This document shows positions 33,655 through 46,067 of a DNA stretch of 64,000 nt, piece after piece. The position numbers were made by a program, and so were the translations under genes. The notes under the pieces are model-generated. The model saw nothing but the letters and a program-made list of their open reading frames with translations. It did not search any database and had not been told where the DNA came from. The number at the start of each line of letters is the position of its first letter. The first letter of the stretch is position 1. The stretch lies in contig CM077115.1 of the NCBI GenBank assembly GCA_039619475.1, positions 553,682,826 through 553,746,825 on the forward strand, read 5' to 3'. This DNA is from Icerya purchasi (taxonomy: Eukaryota; Arthropoda; Insecta; Hemiptera; Monophlebidae).

Positions 33655-34852
33655 GTTTAAATTATTCGATTAGTCTATGAGAGCTAAACATCTATCATAC
33701 CATACGACAAATATTTCTATTTTGAATTATTTTTTTATCTACAATCATTATTTAATATTAGTTATACAAACATCCACATCCAGCCTCTCACATCTAAGCA
33801 ACCCACACATATGCGTACTTACACTTACATGCGCGCGTGCACATATAAAAAAAATTATCTTATAATTGAAGGCAATAATTGCGGATAAATTTTGTAAAAG
33901 TTGTAATAAAAAAAAACAGCTCTTAAATAAAAAATGTAACTTATACGTGAATATGAGGAATTTCTAATTATTATTATTATTATTTTTCGACTTTGGCCAT
34001 CTGAGGACCACGGAAATATTACACGAATAACGCCAGCTACATTTCGTTCCTCCCCATTTTCTTTCGTTTGTTTGCCCAATATTCTTTCATTTTATCCGAG
34101 TGCGCTTTCTTCATTTCTTCTGTCCACTTTCGCCCTGTTTTCTTCACTGTGTCCTTCCGGAATCCTTGAAAAGTCTGAACTATATATATCATATATTTCT
34201 GATATTCACGTACAAAAAACAAAAAAAAAGTAATGTACAAACTTTTCTAGCAGTCACATTTTTTAAAGCATTGTTTTTTTTTTTACTACAACTTTTACTA
34301 AATTTATCTGTGATTATTGCCTGCAATTATAATATCATTTTTTAATACGATGCGAAAAAAAAAAAAAAAAAAAAAAACAAACTTTGAGTATAAGTATCTG
34401 TTAATAACGTAAAAAATAATTAGTTTAAAAAAGTTCACATCGTACAACATCATACATTAAACGTTTCTTACGATCCGTTTATCTAAATTTGACTGCATTT
34501 ATCAATGAATTACATATTATTATTAATGATAAAATTTCATTTATTTTAAGTTTCCTGGATTTTGCTCTTTCGATCCTCGTAGCTTTCTGGAAATTTTCGC
34601 CAATTCCTTCACTATTAAAATGGAATCCTAACCTCGGAATTCGATGCGTAGGTTGATTTAAACGGATTTTACTTCTTTAATAGATGAACGCTTATATTTT
34701 TCCGACGATGACTCTCTACAATTACTTTTATGCTTATTATCTGATACCCAATTATTTCAGGTTGAGTAAGCTTGGGAGCGACTTGGATCTGGAACGAAAC
34801 AAGTCTCGATAACCTATGACACCTCTGATTTGGTAGCCAAGCAGCTTAATGC
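33655..34852. other. AT-rich DNA containing one candidate exon
   Basis: Apart from the possible minus-strand exon at 34037-34174 nothing is recognised. A-homopolymer at 34352-34377. Confidence 0.35.
34037..34174 (-). CDS. Candidate terminal coding exon of an unidentified host gene
   Basis: On the minus strand a pyrimidine/AT-rich stretch with an AG (…TATATAGTTCAG, ending at 34175) precedes an uninterrupted frame of 45 codons and a stop at 34037-34039. The product is highly charged and not low-complexity: TFQGFRKDTVKKTGRKWTEE near the start, then MKKAHSDKMKEYWANKRKK. It has a tryptophan-bearing lysine/arginine-rich helix-like pattern, and the codons use more G and C than the flanks. I do not recognise the family; a nuclear or DNA-binding protein tail is a guess from composition. 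No partner exon was found in the window, so it could be an alternative last exon, part of a transposon, or chance. Confidence 0.3.
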   Translation of the reverse strand, partial: TFQGFRKDTVKKTGRKWTEEMKKAHSDKMKEYWANKRKKMGRNEM

Positions 34853-34965
34853 TTTATATAAAATGATCAAAATTTATAACGTCATCATTCGTTACATAAA
34901 GTTTTTTTCTAATGGGGGCGGCCTAAGAATTATGTTGTAATTAATATATATATATATATATTCAT
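34853..34965 (+). mobile_element. Fragment of the TA-array-flanked repeat, copy 3
   Basis: Shares TATAAAATGATCAAAATTTA and the closing CCTAAGAATTATGTTGTAAT plus TA array with copies 1 and 2, but lacks the hairpin and most of the tandem middle. Confidence 0.5.
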
Positions 34966-36070
34966 AATAACAGAGCCGTTACGAGAACATGATCCGCTTG
35001 TAACTAAGTTCGGATAATTTATAAATAATAGAGTATTTTAATATAGAAAAATCTGTAGAAAAATTACTAACACGATACATGATATTTGCCTATTTCTTAT
35101 GCTTGGTCTTTTCCGTCGGTGTAAAAAAGAAATAAACATATTGATTAATTTAGAGTTAAACTTAATACAACGGCCGTTCGACTTACTCCAACACACAATC
35201 ATGTTTTTTATATGTATGTGTACTGAATTTAAAATGGATAAAAAAAAGTAAAAGTAACTGCAAATAGGTCATAAAAAACCTGCCTTGAAAATGAGATAAA
35301 CATGAACTTACTTTATGCTATGGACACCTTATCAGTTACACATATTGTTTTTACAGTATACTTTTATGCTGAAGTCGACTGGTCTATAGTATATGTATGT
35401 ACATTAGTCACTTGAAATCGAATAATTCTTAACGTTTTAACCAATTAATTTCCACGATTCTCGAACATTTTGCAAAATTTATTTAAGTTTAATATCGTGT
35501 ATTGTCATGTATTTTTGATATTTTTTTACTTACTGACTGGTGCAACTTCTATAAGGAATCTATTAGGGTTCTGTATAAATATAATGTACAGAATCCTAAT
35601 AAGATGGTTCAGAAACGACAAAAATATCAAATAAAAATCAATAATTCACGAACGGTTAGACTTGTTAATTTTGCAATCTGTGAAACATACATTACAATTA
35701 AAATTCAAAACCCCATATCTGTAACTTCAAACTAACCGAGGTTACCCTCCTGGGCAGCAAAAAACCTAAAAAACCGTCAAGAATATATAGCATGGAATTT
35801 TTAACGACCTCAAAAATCACCGTTAAAAAATTTATAACTCGCTACCAGATAACACTTTAAAAATTAAATTCAGTATATAAAACAAAGTGCACATTTCATA
35901 AAATTAAAAAATTACATTTAAAAAATTATTTGGGCCAAAAACAGCCAAAAAAGAAAAGGAAGTTCACGTAAGTAATAGCCGGAGGAGTAAGTTGGGGAAA
36001 CCGAAACGTATCTCAAACATACATATAAAGGACCACTTTATAGGAAAAATATAGCCGAGCTTACGACTTT
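34966..36070. other. No recognised gene; one strong hairpin
   Basis: At 35559-35604 a 17-base stem (TCTATTAGGGTTCTGTA against TACAGAATCCTAATAAGA) with an 11-base loop is the only structure noted. The rest is AT-rich. Confidence 0.4.
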
Positions 36071-36074
36071 ATGT

Positions 36075-36540
36075 TTAAGCGCCTTCGGGGCGTCGAAAGT
36101 TTTAAAAAAAAAAAAATTCTATTTTCCGAGCATGTAACATATCGTTGGAAAGATCGCCAATTGTCGGGAACGAAAACGTATTTCATTTGCTTAATGAAAC
36201 TTTCAACGTTTACGAAAAGTTCAAAAAAAAAGCGAAAAAATGACGTGTCTTTCCCGCTGAGCGCTGCGAGTTTTATAGAGTTTTGAACAGGGTTAAAAAT
36301 ATGCGCATCCCCGTATATTTTTCTGTTTTGGACATCCCCGGGGTTCCAACTTTAAAATGAGCCGTTCGGGGCGCTAAGACTTCGAAATTTTCGGGGAAAA
36401 AAAATATCGTTGAAAAAATCGCTATTTTTCGGAAACGAACCCGTATTTCATTTTCTCAGCAAAGTTTTTGAAGTTGACGGAAAGTGCGAAAAAAGCGCGA
36501 AAATTACGTATGTCTCCTTGTTTGCGGTGCGAAACATCAG
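36075..36540. repeat. Diverged two-copy tandem repeat (~290-bp period)
   Basis: Two blocks share an ordered set of strings: CGGGGCG, then (T/A)ATCGTTG(G)AAA, then TCGGGAACGAA / TCGGAAACGAA, then CGTATTTCATTT, then a GTTCAAAAAAAAAGCG / GTGCGAAAAAAGCGCG block. The first copy runs 36075-36260 and the second 36362-36540. Divergence is substantial, so the duplication is old. Confidence 0.6.
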
Positions 36541-36783
36541 ATTTCTTCGTTTTGAATTTAGTATTATGTAAATACATAAATATTGCGGTTATTTTTAAGT
36601 TAGCACGCGGAATGCTCAACGCATGAAACACCTGTTTTGCTTATTAATTATGGTTTATTATCAGAAATCATGACAGCATGGGAGTACCAAAGCACCTAAT
36701 ATTACTAATAAATAATTTTTGTACACTTCTATGAAAGCGATGATAAGAATCGATAGGATACCGTCAGAAACATTCCATATGGC

Positions 36784-37735
36784 AGGGATGTATACTGACT
36801 CCCGTACTGTTTAATATATACGAAGAGTTTGTCACGAGGAAGGCATTACTTAGCGGGAGGAGTCAGGATGGGTGGTGAACGTATAACGACGTTGAGATAT
36901 GCGGATGACACCATGCTCATCGCCGAGTCAGAAGAAGAAATGAAGAACCTGTTGGACGGAATTGAACAAACAAGTTTTAGGCTAGGTTTGTCTATCAATA
37001 AAAAGAAGACGAAGATCATGGCCATAAGCAAAAACTACACGCCCCGGGAAATCTACAGATATTTAAAGATGTTGAAGTGGTAAAAGAATTCGAATAGCTC
37101 GGATCTCATTAATCATCAGCGATAAAGGCGGAAGCGAAAAAGAAATCACGCGTAAAATTGCACTGGCAAAGTCAGCGATGGCACGATTATCTGGAAAGAC
37201 CCCGGTGTGTGTATTAATACAAGAACAAAACAGAGACTGGTAAATGCTCTCGTGTTTTCAATATTCCTCTGTATGGACTATGGACCTTGCGGGATAAACG
37301 AAAAATTGACACGTTCGAGGTGTGGACATGGCGAAAAATGCTGAGAATCCCGTGGACAGCGAAGCGCACAAATAACTCTACATTAGAGACCGATTAAACA
37401 CATAGAACAACGTCTCTCGAGTACTTGTCGAAAGAGAATTATGAAATACTATGGTCATATACCATGTGGGAAGAGAAAGAGATAGCCTTGAAAAATGCAT
37501 TATAGTGGATCCGATAGAAGGAGAAAGGCTTCGTCGTGGAGGACCGCATCGACGATGGATAGACGCGCAACAACAGCACTAAGCGATCAAACGCGAACCA
37601 CGGCAGTGAGAAGCAGCCAGAACAGAAGTCGCTGCAGACAACTAGTGCACTTGGTAGATTGAAATAGAGGCCACGACGATGAGACAAACGACTATGAAGA
37701 AGAATTATCAGAAGTAGGAGACCGAACAGGACAAA
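36784..37735 (+). pseudogene. LINE reverse transcriptase C-terminal half (RTE-like)
   Basis: The recognisable protein starts near 36786 with GCILTPVLFNIYEEFV (RT domain 4). It then shifts frame to GVRMGGERITTLRYADDTML, which contains the catalytic YADD at about 36898-36909. It continues through LSINKKKTKIM and then, with several frameshifts, KEITRKIALAKSAMARLSGK, VNALVFSIFLYG and MLRIPWTAKRTN. These last blocks are the familiar thumb and C-terminal segments of an insect LINE group usually called RTE-like endonuclease-reverse transcriptases. The end (LVHLVD..RGHDDE) near 37680 is the expected C-terminus. N-terminal endonuclease and first RT blocks are absent. It is 5' truncated and inactive. 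Clade assignment is from memory of those motifs. Confidence 0.8.
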
Positions 37736-39186
37736 CGTAGTTTTTAGGGTGTTACTTTATTACGAAATGATCTGTCGGATTAAATACACGGTTTTATTAG
37801 CCGTCAATATGCCGGTTAAATGTTAGACGCTTATAGGGCTCGAAAGTAATGAACCTGATTGGCCTAGTTAATAACAATATTGATGACGATTAAATTGCCG
37901 AGTAGCAAATTTCGGCAAAATGATATATGGCTTCGGTTTTAAAGCCGATTTCGATGTTCACCTGTGTATACGATCTTTCGCAAACTCTCTCGCGTGTACA
38001 CATTCGAAAAAATCAAACAATAAACGCGCAATATTCTTTTATTTTTTAGTAATTTTATCTTTAATTTTAATGAAGGATGTAAAATTCTTTGCAAAATTTT
38101 TTATTTTTTTCCGACACAGATCTAGAGAGTCGTCTGTCGCGGCTTTAATTAAAGTTTTCCGCGTATAAAATTTGTCTAATTCTAGGCAATTCGTTATACC
38201 GGTGTCGGTGTCAGTTGTAGCGGCCAACGCTGTAAAAATTAATCAATAATCGCAGCGGAATGAAACGAATTTGTTTTCACTGCAGCGATGTTTACAGCGA
38301 ACAGCCGCTATCCTTCTTCATTCAGCTAGAGAGCGATTAGTAAAATTAGTCGACAGATTGCCGAAGATACGGAAAAACGCGGAAGTTGCGGTTAATTTAA
38401 AAGATAGCGCGCGAATGGTAGATATGAAGGACTCTTCTGATTGCTTATGATTATATTCGATCTACATGCCAATAAGGGGAGCCGGACCGATTAAACATTT
38501 CAGAATCACGCGACCTGGGACACAGGATCGCGGCGATTAAGTAATTGTGATTTGAACCGTAACCGCGCGACGGCAGAAGAGCTGGTTCGCAGTTGTCGGC
38601 GCGTATTTGTTGTTTTTCTGCATTCGCTGTTATTATTAATCGCCGAAGCGGCCCGAAGACGCTTCGAACACCGATCGCTTACATAACCTGTGAACTGTTG
38701 CTGTTAGCTCGCTGCAAAAATTAAACGAGCTTATAATGGATGAGCTGTTGCGGTGTGCTTCGGATGATATCGGCGGTTAAGCTAGATTAATATGTGTACT
38801 CGGCGCGAACATGAACAATAGCCTAAACTCTGTCTCCTCTCAGTAATATATGAGACAAGTTCGAAATCAATTATTTATCATTATTTTTTTTTCGTCAACG
38901 CGGAACTCGGTAAAAAGTAACTCTGGTTGTTGTTGTTTCATTTTTCACCTTTTTTTTTTTTATTTACTTATCCTATTTTGAGAGCCTATTAATCAGTCTT
39001 GCTTTGAATTTCAGTTCATTATTTCGAGTATCTAAAAACTAAATCATTCGCTATAGCCTTATAACCGAGTTATATGTTTTTCCGTTAAAAGTGAATTTAG
39101 TTCAATGCAATTCTTAGAAACCAGTTATTAATTACGAAGCTTATTCGCAACTCACAAGTAGTCCTTACCGTGTCTCTCTCTATATG

Positions 39187-39188
<2 letters not shown>
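37736..39188. other. No recognised gene; CpG-containing block
   Basis: Between about 38200 and 38800 the sequence is richer in GC and CG steps than its surroundings, which could mark a regulatory or formerly exonic region. No exon is supported. Confidence 0.35.

Positions 39189-39191
<3 letters not shown>

Positions 39192-39279
<88 letters not shown>
39192..39279. repeat. (CA)n(TA)n microsatellite
   Basis: About 17 CA repeats pass directly into about 27 TA repeats. Confidence 0.97.
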
Positions 39280-39945
39280 TATCTGACAAGTGTTCTTTGT
39301 GATTTTGTACGGCGTTTCTGAATTTCTTCCTGGTATCTTTGGTCACAGTTTTTACTTCTTTCATCGCAATATATTTTTTTTTTTTTCATTTGTAAACTCA
39401 CAACATTTTGCCCTCTCCTAATGATAACTAAATGTGTACTCTTGACCATATTTTTATTTAATGATCCACTTTGTCCTTTTGAACGCTCTCTCTCTCTCTT
39501 GTATTCTGAGACCACCTAAGCTGAAATTCGTAGCTTCTACGATACTGCTTTCATTTTCTCTTTACCTATATCCGATAGTATCGTTTTTAATTTTGACCGC
39601 TTTATTACGTCTATTTCCAGTAGAATCACATTTAGCGAGCTCAAAAAAAAATAAATAAAAAACAAATAAATAAAAGAATGGTAGTGAAATTCATCTTCAT
39701 CCGGTATCAATATAGTTCACGCTAAAAGATTACTATAACATATCGAAATACCGTGTGACGTGACGAGAAAGCACCGTCCGAGTTTTATGAATCTGCAAAC
39801 GATGTTAGAAGATCAAATTTTAAATCTGACCCCATTAAGCGAAAGAAAAAAGAAAAATAAATACGAGATCTTTTCAACGCGTAAATGATAATTTTTCGAA
39901 ACAGCGTGATCGTAATGTAACTTTTTTTTTTCGTGCCTTCCTCCC
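39280..39945. other. AT-rich DNA, nothing recognised
   Basis: Includes a short CT run at 39486-39499 and an A-rich segment near 39643-39675. No gene is supported. Confidence 0.35.
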
Positions 39946-40200
39946 GTTTTCGTTTTTCGTCGGTTGCCTCTCCATATTGTCTACTCTACTCAAGCGAAGA
40001 ACATGTTTGCGACGCGGATCATCATGTGCTCATCTCTTTCTGCTAAGTGCTCTGCTTTCTATTCCATTTTATTGATACTCGTTCTTCCTACTCCATATTG
40101 CATATCCTACATTTTCCCTCTCTACACACTATTCCCATTATATTGATTACTTCCTTTTAACAGCATTTGATATCGTATGAAGATATAATTGACTCCTTCC
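39946..40200 (+). pseudogene. LINE ORF2 C-terminal scrap (RNase H family, plus strand)
   Basis: The frame LPTPYCISYIFPLYTLFPLY ends near 40146 and matches the segment LPTPYCASYIL at the C-terminus of the minus-strand copy at 40.5-40.8 kb. Just upstream a second frame carries DADHHVLISFC, the counterpart of that copy's DPDHILFEC knuckle. The two frames show an indel between knuckle and tail. It lies in inverted orientation, 300 bases from its relative. Confidence 0.5.
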
Positions 40201-40501
40201 TATTCTAATTGTTTCTGGGTAAAGGTCCCCGGTTGATAGACCCCCCCCCCCCCAAAAAAAACTTTTTTTTTTACCTAATTTTATTTTAGGTTTATTCGAA
40301 ACAAAAATTCAACCAAGTCCGAAAACCAAATGAGTTTTTTCGGACTTGCTTTGCAGCTATCTAAATACACACTAATGATAATGACGTCGTATTCTATTAG
40401 GTTCGAAAATAATTTAAATACTTCTTTAAACGGACTTTAAAAATAAAAGTTGTTTTTTTACGTTTGTTCCGGATAATTTTTGTCCTTGCGGGTTTTAATG
40501 A

Positions 40502-40826
40502 TTTTTTTTTTTTTTTTTCTTTTTATAACCCGCCTTCGGGCATGTCAACAAAGGATCTTCGCTCAGGGAAGAATCAGTTAAATGTAGAGTCGGTGTCAAA
40601 TATTGATAAGATAAAGGAACTGAGGATAGAAACAACTGAGATCGACGGAAATGATAAAATATACGAGGCACAATAAGGAGTAGGGAGTTTGAGTGACAGC
40701 AGATTAGAGTACAAAGAAGTGCGTTTGTTCACGAGGGATGGGCATTCAAAGAGGATATGGTCAGGATCATAGATTAATGATTCTTTGGCCCATTTAAATT
40801 GTATCAACCATTGATGGTACCCCATA
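40502..40826 (-). pseudogene. LINE ORF2 C-terminus with poly(A)
   Basis: The 17-base T run at 40502-40518 is the minus-strand poly(A) tail. The frame at 40574-40825 encodes FKWAKESLIYDPDHILFECP and then SLVNKRTSLYSNLLSLKLPT, i.e. the remains of a CCHC-type knuckle (here only H and C remain clear) and the hydrophobic C-terminus seen in this LINE family. The short 3' UTR contains the inverted pair CCCGAAGGCGGG. It is truncated to 325 bases. Confidence 0.65.
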
Positions 40827-42269
40827 TAAGTTTAAAACATCTGTGAAGATAAATACTCTTAACCATTAAAAACAATTTAAAAAAAAAAAAAAACGGGGTT
40901 CCTTTAGAGAAGCTTTTAGTAATGTAACACAAACACCGGTGATAATTATAATATGTTCTTATTAACATTATTCAGCAGAGCGAAATATAAATTTGGAAAA
41001 ATAAGGCAAATTTTTAATATAGACAAATAAAAAATTAAAATATTGCCGCCAGTGACACTTATAATATAAATGTAGATTCGAATAAGGAAAGCAAATTTGG
41101 AACTGCTATAGCGCGTCATAACAGACGCACATGATGGATGGCAGTAGTATGCGTCTTAACATTACCGCGATAATTTCCGACCATTTGGAAACTAATTCGA
41201 ACTCGTCCTATAAAATGATTCTTTGTTTATGAAAAATTGTACGCTGATCTCATATGAATAGCGATGAGTACCGGTGAATGCTGTGATATTCAGTGTAATC
41301 ATTAAAATGAACGTTTAAAACGAACGTTTCTTTAAAGATATATATATATACGTTCTTTGCTTAATATAATCAAATCAAATCAAAAATAAAAATTAGCCGA
41401 AAAATTTTCATTAAACTATCGGGGAAAATATGAATACTTTGAATTTTAAAATAGACACAATAAACGGGAAATATAGAAATGTAGATTAGAATAATGATAA
41501 TGAGAGTTTCCATTCCATAAACCGTCATTTCTGATCGTTGACAAATTTATTATATTCTTAAATGTAGGACGGAAATTGCAAAGTATTAATTCAATCTATC
41601 CGTACTTTTGCTCAAAATTATTTATATAAAAAAAAAAACTATGGAAGAAAACGGTTTAAAAAAGAAAAGAAGAAAAACTATATGATTTAGACTAAAAATT
41701 CAATAAAAATACGCTAAAAAAAATAACAAATAATCGTTTGATAAAAAATCATACATTTCAAAATAATATGTACATAAGGTGGAATATTATGATTATTCTT
41801 AAACAGTAACTAGAGTAATAAAGCACGAGTAAATTATAATAATGAATGCCTGTAATATTTTTCTGAGATATTTTTTCTATCTAACCACATCTATCGACAA
41901 GCAGCTGAACCATGAGGGAATTATAATGGATACCGTAAACCTTCGTTAACGTACAAACGATTCAATTTATGGTGTCTTTCCCATTTCTTTCCCGTACAAT
42001 AACCTTTCTCGGAGATCGACATTTCGGGAAGTATAGCTGCAATTTCAAAGCAAGTTGGTCGATCACCAGGTACAGTATTATGAGTTTTTCCAGTAGTTTT
42101 TTCAAATACCAAATGTGTACTTTCAGATTTTTTTTTTTATGCAGTTGTATTTAACTGTATACATAAATGTTTTTAGAAATTTCTTCTACTATCTTAAAAT
42201 GTAATTTTCCCGTTTTAGGAATTCTTAATCGTTCCATTTGCTATTAATAATATAAAGGGAAGAATTGTT
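40827..42269. other. AT-rich DNA, nothing recognised
   Basis: A short string of ATCAA units at 41367-41384 resembles the tail of the 3.7-6.3 kb LINE family, but no UTR follows it. Confidence 0.35.
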
Positions 42270-43315
42270 TTTTCCCCTTTAAAAGGAGACTCGGATCTTT
42301 ACACGATCAGGGGGATAGCTGACAAAACAGAAGGAAAAGGAAGGGAAAGAATGATCGAAGCACTGCATGAAGTGGGAATACCAATTTGTAAAAGAAAATA
42401 ATAGAAAGAAGTTTGTTCAGTTAAAAGTGACGAACAACCAAATATTATGCGCTCGGGATCACAAATACATTAGCTGTTGGAGGGGCAAAATGGACGATAA
42501 GGAGACGGCACGAGAGAAAACCGGAAAAGCGAGAAAGGGAGTAAATTGGGCTCGAAACGCAGGTGGCAAATCGCAAAAAGTTTAAAGCGACACATAAAAG
42601 GAAAGTCAAAAAACCGGGGGAAGCGAGGAAGAGAAGGTTAAATAGGCAAGAAAAAAGAATCCGGGTTGGAGAATAAGGAGACGTAGGAGTTAGACGACAG
42701 TTTGGAATGAGTGACTGCAGACAGAACGGTAATATATTGAAGGATGAGAAAACAGGAAGGAACCTACCAGAAGAGGAGCAAGATAACCGAACGAATGAGT
42801 CAGCTAACTCATTATGATCAGGAATCGAAATTAGTTTGGATTAAATGAGAGATCATGAATCAAGGAGCGAATAAGAAGAATGACGTAGTCGGCTAAGTGA
42901 GAAGGAAGAGATAGCCTGCAACATGCTTTGAGCATCCGACAGGATAAGGATGTTGCGAGAGACAGGTGAGGATCTGATAAAAATGAAAAGAGCACGCAGA
43001 ATAGCGCAAGACTCCGTATAAAAGACTGAGCAAAAAGCGGGAAGTTTAAAGGACTCGACGTAATTCAGATAAGGACAGAAAAAAGCTGCGCCAACACGAT
43101 CGGGGAGCCGTCAGTGAAGATCGAAAAATAGTTATGGAATGAAGAGTTCAAATTCTGCAGAAATTCTAATCTAACGACATGATGAAGAATAGGTTCAGGA
43201 GAAGCAGGAGAATAAAAGCAGTTAATAGAATGAAGAAAGGAGGAAAAATTAAAGGAGAATTATGGGAGAATTTATCATGAATATAGATGTACGGAGAAAA
43301 TTGAACTATACGGGC
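42270..43315 (-). pseudogene. LINE RNase H domain and C-terminus
   Basis: This is the longest copy of the RNase H-bearing LINE. Minus-strand codons near 43120-43105 give IFTDGS, the first catalytic RNase H block. After a frameshift come GAAFFCPYLNYVESFKLP, ESCAILRALFIF (the catalytic glutamate block), NILILSDAQSMLQAISSF (the aspartate block, 42960-42900) and DHNELADSFVRLSC (equivalent to PSH..GNE..D, near 42820). The C-terminal knuckle and tail (ERIIFGCSSL, then TSCSASIILSLPFPS) lie near 42450-42320. RNase H in these LINEs degrades the RNA strand during reverse transcription. Several frameshifts and stops are present, and the reverse transcriptase is missing. Confidence 0.75.
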
Positions 43316-46067
43316 AGCGATAATATAGTAAATAAATTTAAACACACCACTACAAACAATTATTTCATTTTTTAAAATATCCGACGCGTTTCGGAGACAA
43401 ATTCTCTTCATAATCACGGAAGCTATTATAATATGGGTAATTAACAGATATATAATGATACTTTTTCCTCAGTGCTCTCACCTATACGCCGAACTTTTGG
43501 CGTTGCATCTTCCTACTACCCCTTTCAATGCTTCCTTTATCCTTTCCTTCCCATCTCTAGCCGTTCTCCTTATTTCCTTTATATTCTCTGTCTCCGATCG
43601 TCTCAGAATCTGAGTAGGTGATCTCAGCTCATGTAGTTGGGTCAGTGTTGACACTGAGCCCATTTATAAAAAAAAAAAAAAAAAAGAGATAGAATTGGAG
43701 TTTTATTGGCAGAAAAGTGTCAGTTACCCGAGATGGAGGAATAAGAAGTAATAAGAGAAGAAGAGGAAAAACCCAAGTAGGAACGTTGAAGAAAAAGAAG
43801 AAGAATAAGAGATTCATCGCGCGGAACAGAGATAGGAGTAGATTTTCAGGCTCCAAGGTAAAGGCGAAGACATGTAATTTGTACCCGATCAAGCTGAGAC
43901 AGAAATAAATGATTTTTTTAAATTTTTTTTTTTTTTTTTAAACTTATCGCTAATCATTGCGATTAGTTTTTCCGAAATAACTAAATCATCGTTTTTCTCG
44001 CACTCTTTGAAAATAAACCATCTATCCAATTTTGTATTGATACACGTCGAATGACGTGGCACAGAAGCAAATAATGACGGAAGTGGAAACGTGTCACAAA
44101 ATTCCGTTTGCCACACACACATTAATGTAGTCACTTCATTCCCCGTGGCCATATATATATATATTATACAAACAGCCGTGGACGGAGAAACATTGCAAAA
44201 CTGCTTCCTTGGATTCCCTATGCTCAAAAACCTAAGTGTATAATAAAATTTCGATTAAAGTAAAACTTTCCACTTTAAGAAATTAAAAATGCCCGAGAAC
44301 ACTTTACTTATTTATTCATTATGAAATCATTTTTATATACTATTTTATAAACAAACAAGGTGACCTATATTGTAACATTAAACGGAGTATTTACGAAACA
44401 ATAACTTTTTAAAAAGTAGAGTTTGGCAACTCTGAAATCATTAGCGGTAAATTATTTCGCGTAATGACTGAAAGAAAAATAGTATAAATATTGCAAAGAC
44501 AATAAAACTTAAAGTCAAAAATAAGGTTTTATTTTCGTTCCGTAAGTGAAATTAAAAAAATAAATAAGACACGAAAAATACAAAAAAAACGCGATAAGAG
44601 AAATGTTCTAGCTGGCTTAAAATTTCAGCGCGTCATTGTTAAAAACACACACACACACACAAAAAGAAAAAAGGGGAAAATAAATAACTAAAATAAAACT
44701 GTTGCAGAAAAATAGATAATAAAACAAATAAATATCATTTGAGGTCAGTAAAAGGTGTCAAAGCTCAACGTAGAATACTAGTTACTATGTACGTTTTAAA
44801 ATGTCAATAATCCTGCGTGTAGTTACCGGCGCGCTTTCACACGTCACAAGTTTGCTCTTTCCTTGGTACGTATAACAAATTTTTACTCGACGATATTTAA
44901 AACAAATAAAATAATGAAAGGCAATCGCTGCAAAGAGTATTGTGAAAATGAAAATATCAACACGTTTCCGAAAAATAGACACTCGTGCTAAATTCAACTC
45001 TCTTCCGGGAGCTGGTTCGCACACGTTGGTATATTATGGCATTTTTTGTAATATTTTGTCTAATCGGTTTTCTTTCGTTATTTGTCGTAATCGAAATTCT
45101 CGCAATGATTTATGAAATATCCCGGTCTTTAATTAATTTAAGTTTCTATTTTTATATTCACTTTCGAATTACACTATTTATATAATATATTTACGGTTAG
45201 AATGAAATCCAAGATGAACAACGTATTACCTATTTAAATATTGTCCGCACTTCGCGTAGAAATAACCTCTTCGATTTAATAGAATTTTTTTTTTTTACGT
45301 ATCAAGAGTTAGCTCGTGACTGGGTATAATCATTTTTATTAGAAGCGGATATTTCAATATAGCCCCTTTGCCTCGACTGTTCTAGCGAGCACCACTTAAA
45401 AATGAACACTACATTACCGTCGTCAATTGTTGAGGTCTTAACAAGAAAGTTTGATATGTTTCGAAATTTTCATGTTTGATACATTTTTTCCAAAAATTAT
45501 CAAACTTAAAATCACCGTTAGAAACATATTTTCTATCACGCGTTGTTTCCCCCTTACATCGACTACTTGCGTCACATAAAACTTCCAAAAACTCTTAAAT
45601 TTTTAAGTTTAGCGCGTAGCATTGTAAAGCATTGTGGAGGTGGGGGGGGGCAACCAGCGTTGCTCGGGAATTTCCATTTAAAAATCCCAGCTATTTGTCA
45701 TTTTAAGATACCTGTGTGTGGTCGCAAACTAGTGCGATAATAAGAAGAACGAGCCTCATTAATCTGATATACTTTTTATAGATGCGAAAGTCCATCTGAC
45801 TAGCAGGGCTAGATGACAAAGTTACAGTAAAACTAAAGCAAGATACGCCATTAGCAGGGCGTCGGGGATTGTGAAAGAAAATCGATTTAACGATAGGATA
45901 AGAAGATATTATAATTATGAATAAACTGATTAAAATGAGTATACGTTTCTGGGAAAAGAAAAAAAAAAATATTGATGTTAAGACGGACGCAGTATATAGC
46001 GTCTAAATCGGAAGGAGATCCAACTCGTAATGACTTGGAATGTAAAAATATTGTAGCATATAATATA
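43316..46067. other. No recognised gene; A-tract and possible retroelement scraps
   Basis: The minus strand near 43395-43380 reads CTCCGAAACGCGTCGGATA, resembling the GAAAC...-type ends of Penelope-like elements, but no protein accompanies it. An A run at 43669-43685 could be a plus-strand retroposon tail. A T run at 43922-43939 and (CA)n at 44648-44661 are also present. A 79-codon minus-strand frame at 44785-45024 has one hydrophobic segment (VDIFIFTILFAAIAFHYFI) but no recognised family. Confidence 0.35.

Noticed and set aside
44785..45024. Small membrane protein on the minus strand
   Set aside because: One hydrophobic stretch and a start codon, but no family, no splice or promoter support, and an overlapping plus-strand frame is equally hydrophobic.
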